From assembly GCA_023440105.1 (NCBI GenBank), contig JAEXSY010000222.1:1-9735 (forward strand): a stretch of DNA of 9,735 nucleotides, given 5' to 3'. The translations under genes and the position numbers were made by a program. This document shows, piece after piece, positions 5,871 to 9,735 of this stretch. Source of the stretch: Bacillota bacterium (GTDB lineage: Bacteria; Bacillota; Clostridia; Clostridiales; Clostridiaceae). Positions within the stretch are counted from its first letter, which is position 1, and every line of letters starts with the position of its first letter. Under the pieces are notes generated by a model. The model made no database searches. It saw only the letters and a program-made list of their open reading frames with translations, and was not told the origin of the DNA.

Positions 5871-6437
5871 ATGCAGGAGGATATAAAACTCATTAAAGAA
5901 GTTCTAAGAGGCAATATTGATAGCTTTAATATTATAGTAAATAAGTATGAGCTCATGGTATTAAAATATGTTTATTCCATACTAAAGAGTAGAGAAACAG
6001 CAGAAGACATTACTCAGGAAGTTTTCATAACTGTCTATAATAAACTATATACCTTTGATACTAAGTATAAGTTTTCAAATTGGCTCATACAAATTGCAAA
6101 AAATAAATGTATTGACTACATAAGGAAATATAAGAGAGTCCATGAGGCAAATATTGAGGAAATCTATGAGCTTAAATCCTCAGCTCCTTCTCCTGAGGAA
6201 GAAGCAGAGTTTAGTGAAACTAAACAGCTTATTATGGTATTTATTAATACATTAAGTGAAGTAGATAAACAGATTCTGATCCTTAGATATTCTCAAGATA
6301 AAACCTTTCAGGATATAGCAGAAATATTAGAGCTAAGTGAGTCATCAGTTAAAAGAAGATATTATAAAGCCCGAGATAAGTTTAAAGCCTTTAAAGATAA
6401 AACCATTGAGGGGAAGGGGAAGGTGGTTAGAAAATGA
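5871..6437 (+). CDS. ECF-family RNA polymerase sigma factor (sigma-70 group IV)
   Basis: 188-residue cytosolic sigma factor that directs RNA polymerase to a specific set of promoters. Sigma region 2 covers about residues 10-88, with the AEDITQEVF core-binding helix (44-52) and the KFSNWLIQIAKNKCIDYIRK -10 recognition segment (67-86); a short acidic linker follows (95-118); region 4 covers about 124-172 with the helix-turn-helix TFQDIAEILELSESSVKRRYYKAR (written here as its start and end, 145-168), which reads the -35. Regions 1 and 3 are absent, as in ECF factors, and the length is normal. The ATG has AGAGGAG at 5857-5863, 7 bases away. It overlaps the next gene by the sequence ATGA, so sigma and anti-sigma are translationally coupled. 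The regulon is unknown; the divergent CapA-like gene is a candidate target. Confidence 0.94.
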   Translation: MQEDIKLIKEVLRGNIDSFNIIVNKYELMVLKYVYSILKSRETAEDITQEVFITVYNKLYTFDTKYKFSNWLIQIAKNKCIDYIRKYKRVHEANIEEIYELKSSAPSPEEEAEFSETKQLIMVFINTLSEVDKQILILRYSQDKTFQDIAEILELSESSVKRRYYKARDKFKAFKDKTIEGKGKVVRK

Positions 6438-7894
6438 ATTGTAGTACCTTTAGAAAGCATATGAATGAATACTTAAATAATGAACTCTTTTTGGAGGTTA
6501 GTGAAGCGATGGATGACCATTTAAAAAGCTGCAGCGAATGTAGAAGGCTTCACGATGAGGAGCTGTATATCGATAAGCTGTTTAAATCGGCCCTAGAGGA
6601 AGAAAATATAAGCTTTAGAAGATCTAGAGGAGAAATAATAAATAGTATAGACAAAAAACGTTATTCTAAGAGTCCGATTAATAAGCTTAAATTCTCATTA
6701 GCTAAGAATAAGGTTAGGTTATCAGCAGCTCTGCTGGCGGCTTCCTTTTTACTCTTTATTCTAAATAGCAATGTTCTGAATTTTAGTCTGTCAATAGATG
6801 GCAGTACAGTGAGCAATTCCTCTGCGGGAGCAAATAGGAGTGAAAAAGAAACATCAAAGCTGGCAGATGATTCTATAAATGCTGACTTTAAGGCGGGGTC
6901 AGAAAATATAGATGAAAATATTATACCAGCAGCAAGTAATTATGAAGCTTTTATTGAGAAATTAACAGTATATTCAGAGCCTTATAGAAGTGCAAGCAAT
7001 GAAGTGAAATTTAAAGTTCAAAGTAGAGCAGAGAATGAGCCATATACTAACCCCTCCTCCTGGAAAGTCACTTCGGACAATAAGTATAGTGCTTTGTTAG
7101 ATGGAAAAGGAGAAATGCTTAATAAAGAAAATGTAATTGAGGGAGTTAGAGAAGAAGGGACTTCTGTTATCGTTGTAAAGGATAATAAAACAAAGACATC
7201 TGTAAATATAACCTTAGAGTCACAAAATAATCAATATGCGCCCCTTTATGTGGAATGGGCTAATGATGGTAAGCTTCTAGTTATAGTTGGTAGCGCTTAT
7301 GGTACCGTGGTAAGAGGGGGAGATATCTATCTTCTGGATACAGACACAGGAAGCTCAGTTTTGGTTTATAAAGCAGATAAAGAAATTGGTGAGGAAGCAG
7401 CAGTTATCGAAGTAAAAGAGGAATATCTGGCTATATATCTTATGAAATATCTAGATAATAATAAGACTACTGGAACTGTTGAAGAAAAGGCATTGATGCT
7501 CAAGGAGGTCACTGAGGAAAATATTCATTCTACAGATGAAGCGTTAATTAATCTTGTTTCTCTATTTAATAGCAAAGAAGCTCAAAAGGCTGAAGAGTCC
7601 TTCCTTATGGAGTTTGAAAGCTATAACCTTGAAGATATTGGGGACATTAACAGCATTGAAAATAGCAAGCTTATTAGTCTTAGAAGGATTGATAATTTCT
7701 ATGATAAAATAGTTAAAACCGATTATGGAATAGAGGATGTAGCAACCTATTTAGTGGAAATTGATTATAAGCTTTTAGAGAGTTATGATGGTCCTTTAAA
7801 GGAAGGGAAAAATTATCAAGCGGTAACCCTAGTAAAAACCAGTGGTTCAGAAGACTACAAAATAGCGGATATCTTTATTGTTCCAAGCTCATAG
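6434..7894 (+). CDS. Membrane-anchored zinc-finger anti-sigma factor with large extracytoplasmic domain (DUF4652-like)
   Basis: 486 residues. The N-terminus (1-45) is a zinc-binding anti-sigma domain with H29-x3-C33-x2-C36 (HLKSCSEC), plus C3, which would hold the upstream sigma factor inactive in the cytosol. One membrane helix spans about 94-112 (RLSAALLAASFLLFILNS). Outside the cell follow a Ser/Asn/Glu-rich linker (about 118-165) and roughly 320 residues of mixed strand and helix. The stretch with YAPLYVEWANDGKLLVIVG and YGTVVRGGDIYLL (about 265-310) resembles, from memory, the clostridial DUF4652 family; this is unverified. The far C-terminal part (from about residue 370) may be a separate small domain. 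The start overlaps the sigma stop codon (ATGA), with a purine-rich GGGGAAGG-type site just upstream. Typical anti-sigmas are about 200 residues, so the outer part probably senses a ligand or envelope state. The sensed signal is unknown. Confidence 0.85.
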   Translation: MNCSTFRKHMNEYLNNELFLEVSEAMDDHLKSCSECRRLHDEELYIDKLFKSALEEENISFRRSRGEIINSIDKKRYSKSPINKLKFSLAKNKVRLSAALLAASFLLFILNSNVLNFSLSIDGSTVSNSSAGANRSEKETSKLADDSINADFKAGSENIDENIIPAASNYEAFIEKLTVYSEPYRSASNEVKFKVQSRAENEPYTNPSSWKVTSDNKYSALLDGKGEMLNKENVIEGVREEGTSVIVVKDNKTKTSVNITLESQNNQYAPLYVEWANDGKLLVIVGSAYGTVVRGGDIYLLDTDTGSSVLVYKADKEIGEEAAVIEVKEEYLAIYLMKYLDNNKTTGTVEEKALMLKEVTEENIHSTDEALINLVSLFNSKEAQKAEESFLMEFESYNLEDIGDINSIENSKLISLRRIDNFYDKIVKTDYGIEDVATYLVEIDYKLLESYDGPLKEGKNYQAVTLVKTSGSEDYKIADIFIVPSS

Positions 7895-7908
7895 CTATAA
7901 ATATGTAA

Positions 7909-7941
7909 TGTAAAATCCATGGTTATCCATGGATTTTTACA
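7909..7941. terminator. Terminator of the sigma/anti-sigma operon
   Basis: An 11-bp perfect stem (7912-7922 with 7927-7937) with a TTAT loop, starting 15 bases after the anti-sigma stop; TGT (7909-7911) and ACA (7939-7941) extend it around one bulged T. The T-run is the 3' arm itself (7934-7938), so the tail is short. The hairpin is nearly symmetrical and could act in both directions. Confidence 0.75.
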
Positions 7942-7945
7942 CTAT

Positions 7946-7978
7946 GTTAATATATAAATTAACTCCCTGGGTTATAAT
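7946..7978 (+). promoter_or_regulatory. Promoter region of the 2-hydroxyacid dehydrogenase gene
   Basis: A perfect TATAAT sits at 7973-7978, but no recognisable -35 lies 16-18 bases upstream. Instead an inverted repeat GTTAA-N8-TTAAC occupies 7946-7963, just where a regulator could act. The predicted 5' leader is about 60 bases, and the gene has an AGGGGGT ribosome binding site at 8033-8039. Confidence 0.5.
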
Positions 7979-8046
7979 ATAATAAGATTTACCAGAAAAT
8001 TATAATTACTCTTTAGTTATAAATAATATTATAGGGGGTAGTAAAT

Positions 8047-9027
8047 ATGAAGGTATTAGAAACCTATAAAGATTCCTATGGTGATAAACGGCAGGAGCTT
8101 GTAGATTTAGGCTTTGAATTCTATTGTGAGAAAGAAAAGGATATAGAATTTAAGCCTTATATGGAAGATATAGAAATAATAATGTGCTATAATATTTTTA
8201 ATAAAATTGACATAAGACGCTTCAAAAAATTAAAATGGATTCAGCTCTATTCTGTAGGGGTGGACCAAATATCTGAGGAAATATCAGATTATATTAAAGA
8301 AAAGGATATTATTTTAACAAATAATAAAGGTGGGTATAGCATTCCTATAGGAGAATGGATTGTTATGAGTATGCTTCTTTTATCACGGCAAATTCTTGGG
8401 TATATTGATAAAAAGAGAGAAAGAAAATGGGAACCCTCCTATGATATAATAGAGCTTTATGGTAAAAAGGTAGTGCTTATAGGTACAGGAGGTATTGCTC
8501 AGGAAGCAGCAAAGAGGTTAAAACCCTTCCAGGTGGAGATCATTGGTGTAAACACTGATGGAAGAAATGTTCCAGGCTTTGATGAATGCTATAGTATTAA
8601 AGAACTCAAAAAGGCTGTGGCCTTAGGAGATTTCGTAATAAATGTTCTCCCTTATACAGAGAGCACTGATAGAATAATTAGCAAAGAGATATTTGAAGCA
8701 ATGAAAAAAGAGGCTTATTTTATTAATGTAGCCAGAGGAAAAACTGTAGTAGAGGAAGAGCTTATAAGTAGTCTGGAGCAGGGAAGGCTTAAAGGGGCTG
8801 CATTAGATGTGTTTGAAGAGGAGCCTCTTCCGAAAGAAAGTCCTCTATGGAAGCTAAATAATGTGATAGTAACTCCTCACAGCTCTTGGGTAAGTCAAAA
8901 TGGATATTTAAGAAGAGGGGAGCTTTTGTATAAAAACCTTAAAGGATTTATGGAGCTTACAAAGGGTAAGGTGAATAATCCAGAGGACGTTATGTTTAAT
9001 ATTATAGATTTTAATAAAGGCTATTAA
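8047..9027 (+). CDS. D-isomer-specific 2-hydroxyacid dehydrogenase (NAD(P)-binding)
   Basis: Cytosolic oxidoreductase that interconverts a 2-keto acid and a D-2-hydroxy acid with NAD(P)H. In 326 residues: a split substrate domain (1-95 and about 285-326) with the LYSVGVDQI loop (68-75), the nucleotide fold with GTGGIA (146-151), and the catalytic triad R230 (NVARG), E259 (DVFEEEP) and H278 (TPHSS). The length matches the family. Two points are odd: the third glycine of GxGxxG is alanine (A151), and the second strand ends in GVNTDGR instead of the acidic residue typical of NAD-specific members, which may favour NADP. The substrate (for example glyoxylate, hydroxypyruvate or phosphoglycerate analogue) cannot be told; the chain is too short for classical SerA with an ACT domain. 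The ATG follows AGGGGGT with a 7-base gap. The amidase gene begins 32 bases downstream, probably in the same transcript. Confidence 0.9.
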   Translation: MKVLETYKDSYGDKRQELVDLGFEFYCEKEKDIEFKPYMEDIEIIMCYNIFNKIDIRRFKKLKWIQLYSVGVDQISEEISDYIKEKDIILTNNKGGYSIPIGEWIVMSMLLLSRQILGYIDKKRERKWEPSYDIIELYGKKVVLIGTGGIAQEAAKRLKPFQVEIIGVNTDGRNVPGFDECYSIKELKKAVALGDFVINVLPYTESTDRIISKEIFEAMKKEAYFINVARGKTVVEEELISSLEQGRLKGAALDVFEEEPLPKESPLWKLNNVIVTPHSSWVSQNGYLRRGELLYKNLKGFMELTKGKVNNPEDVMFNIIDFNKGY

Positions 9028-9059
9028 AATAGTATGGCTGTGAATTTGATGGGGGAAGT

Positions 9060-9735
9060 ATGAGGCTTAAAAAGAAAGTTAAAAGAAAAATATTGAAATT
9101 GTTGACTATAATCTTTGTTTTATCTGGTACCTTTGCTTTAATTTCGTCTTTATTTTCTAAGGAATTTGTGAAAGGTGGCTCTGAGCTATTAATTATTTCT
9201 TCTGCAAAGCTAAAATCAATGGATTTTAAAGAAGATATAACCATAGAAGAAAATTCGAATTTTGAAAAATATACCATAAGGCTTGCTGAAGAAGTTGGTA
9301 ATATTGATGGACAAACCTTTTCCACCGGTTACAGGGTGGTAGTGAAGGATGGTAAGCTTGAAAATGTCTCACTTAAAAATGGTACTCACTATAGCTTCAA
9401 TGAAGATGTAGATATATCCACTGATGGTAAAAAGCTAACGGTAGTTATACCAACAACCTATAGTGAGAACTTTGCGTATTTAAATCCTCTAGATAGTACA
9501 GAATTAATTATTCTCGCTGCTAAAAAGGACAACCCGTATGACCATACTGTAACCATCGACCCTGGTCATGGTGGGGCAGATGTTGGTGCAAACTATGGAG
9601 ATTTATATGAAAAAAATGTAAATTTAAAAATTGCACAATTTATGAAGATGGGGCTTATATATGAAGGTAAAAGGGTTATAATGACAAGAGAGGACGATAA
9701 TGTACTCCATAATGATGTAGAGTGGTTAGATGTGA
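9060..9735 (+). CDS. N-acetylmuramoyl-L-alanine amidase (Amidase_3), partial at 3' end
   Basis: Cell-wall hydrolase that cuts the bond between N-acetylmuramic acid and the peptide stem, acting outside the membrane. 225 residues are visible and the frame is still open at the window end. Residues 1-10 are strongly basic, residues 11-32 form a signal or membrane anchor (ILKLLTIIFVLSGTFALISS), residues 33-160 are an N-terminal region of predicted strands with no family I recognise, and from 163 the catalytic domain begins: TIDPGHGG with zinc ligand H170, then LYEKNVNLKIA with zinc ligand E184, then VIMTREDD. The remaining part, with the second zinc histidine and catalytic glutamate, lies beyond the window. 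ATG 9060 is chosen because no in-frame start exists upstream near the GGGGGA site (9051-9056), although its spacing of 3-4 bases is short. The long region before the catalytic domain differs from sporulation CwlD, where the amidase domain follows the anchor directly. Confidence 0.9.
   Translation, partial: MRLKKKVKRKILKLLTIIFVLSGTFALISSLFSKEFVKGGSELLIISSAKLKSMDFKEDITIEENSNFEKYTIRLAEEVGNIDGQTFSTGYRVVVKDGKLENVSLKNGTHYSFNEDVDISTDGKKLTVVIPTTYSENFAYLNPLDSTELIILAAKKDNPYDHTVTIDPGHGGADVGANYGDLYEKNVNLKIAQFMKMGLIYEGKRVIMTREDDNVLHNDVEWLDV

Noticed and set aside
7946..7963. Rex (redox repressor) binding site
   Set aside because: Clostridial Rex sites are TTGTTAA-N4-TTAACAA; here the arms are shorter and separated by 8 bases, so the spacing does not fit.
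9011..9325. Open frame of 104 codons on the minus strand at the start of the amidase gene
   Set aside because: The plus strand here carries a signal anchor leading in frame into a clear amidase domain, so the antisense frame is a shadow.
9060..9735. Germination-specific amidase CwlD
   Set aside because: CwlD has the amidase domain directly after its membrane segment; here about 130 extra residues intervene.
1..9735. CRISPR arrays, insertion sequences, tRNA or rRNA genes
   Set aside because: No spaced direct repeats, no transposase-like frame, and no tRNA cloverleaf or rRNA signature seen on either strand.

Overview
The window looks like chromosomal DNA from a low-GC Firmicute, most likely Clostridium or a close relative in Clostridiaceae. 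The supporting signs are the strong AT bias, AGA/ATA/TTA-rich codon use, strong GGAGG-type ribosome binding sites, T-tailed intrinsic terminators, and several proteins that resemble clostridial families. I see no mobile element, CRISPR array, tRNA or rRNA. No gene-free stretch exceeds about 200 bases, and codon use is uniform, so nothing suggests recent transfer. The taxonomic call is inference from sequence style, not from a search.

Left part (1-4534), all on the + strand. It opens inside a transketolase gene (5' end cut off) that ends at a clean terminator. Next come an FAD/NAD(P)H disulfide reductase of the CoA-disulfide reductase / NADH oxidase type, an NAD-dependent epimerase/dehydratase-type sugar-nucleotide or uronate enzyme, and a small uncharacterised protein resembling DUF3867. 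The second and third genes share an unusual promoter design: an identical 10-base box exactly 37 bases upstream of an extended -10 element, with no -35 element.

Middle part (4563-7894). A CapA-like surface lipoprotein (minus strand) diverges from an ECF sigma factor gene, which overlaps by 4 bases a gene for a membrane-bound anti-sigma factor with a zinc-binding ZAS motif and a large extracytoplasmic domain. The 174-base divergent region is packed with symmetric elements. One is an inverted repeat that reads as a good TTGTAA-N17-TACAAT promoter on both strands. Another is an operator-like TGACA-N4-TGTCA palindrome that overlaps a candidate ECF promoter (TGACAC-N15-CGTATA). The most interesting reading is a self-regulated envelope-stress or surface-sensing module in which the sigma/anti-sigma pair and the divergent lipoprotein are co-controlled. 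That is inference and untested.

Right part (8047-9735). A D-2-hydroxyacid dehydrogenase is followed after only 32 bases by the start of an N-acetylmuramoyl-L-alanine amidase (cell-wall hydrolase), which runs off the end of the window. The two are probably co-transcribed.

Overall this is a fairly ordinary core/envelope region. The regulatory DNA between genes is more unusual than the genes themselves.
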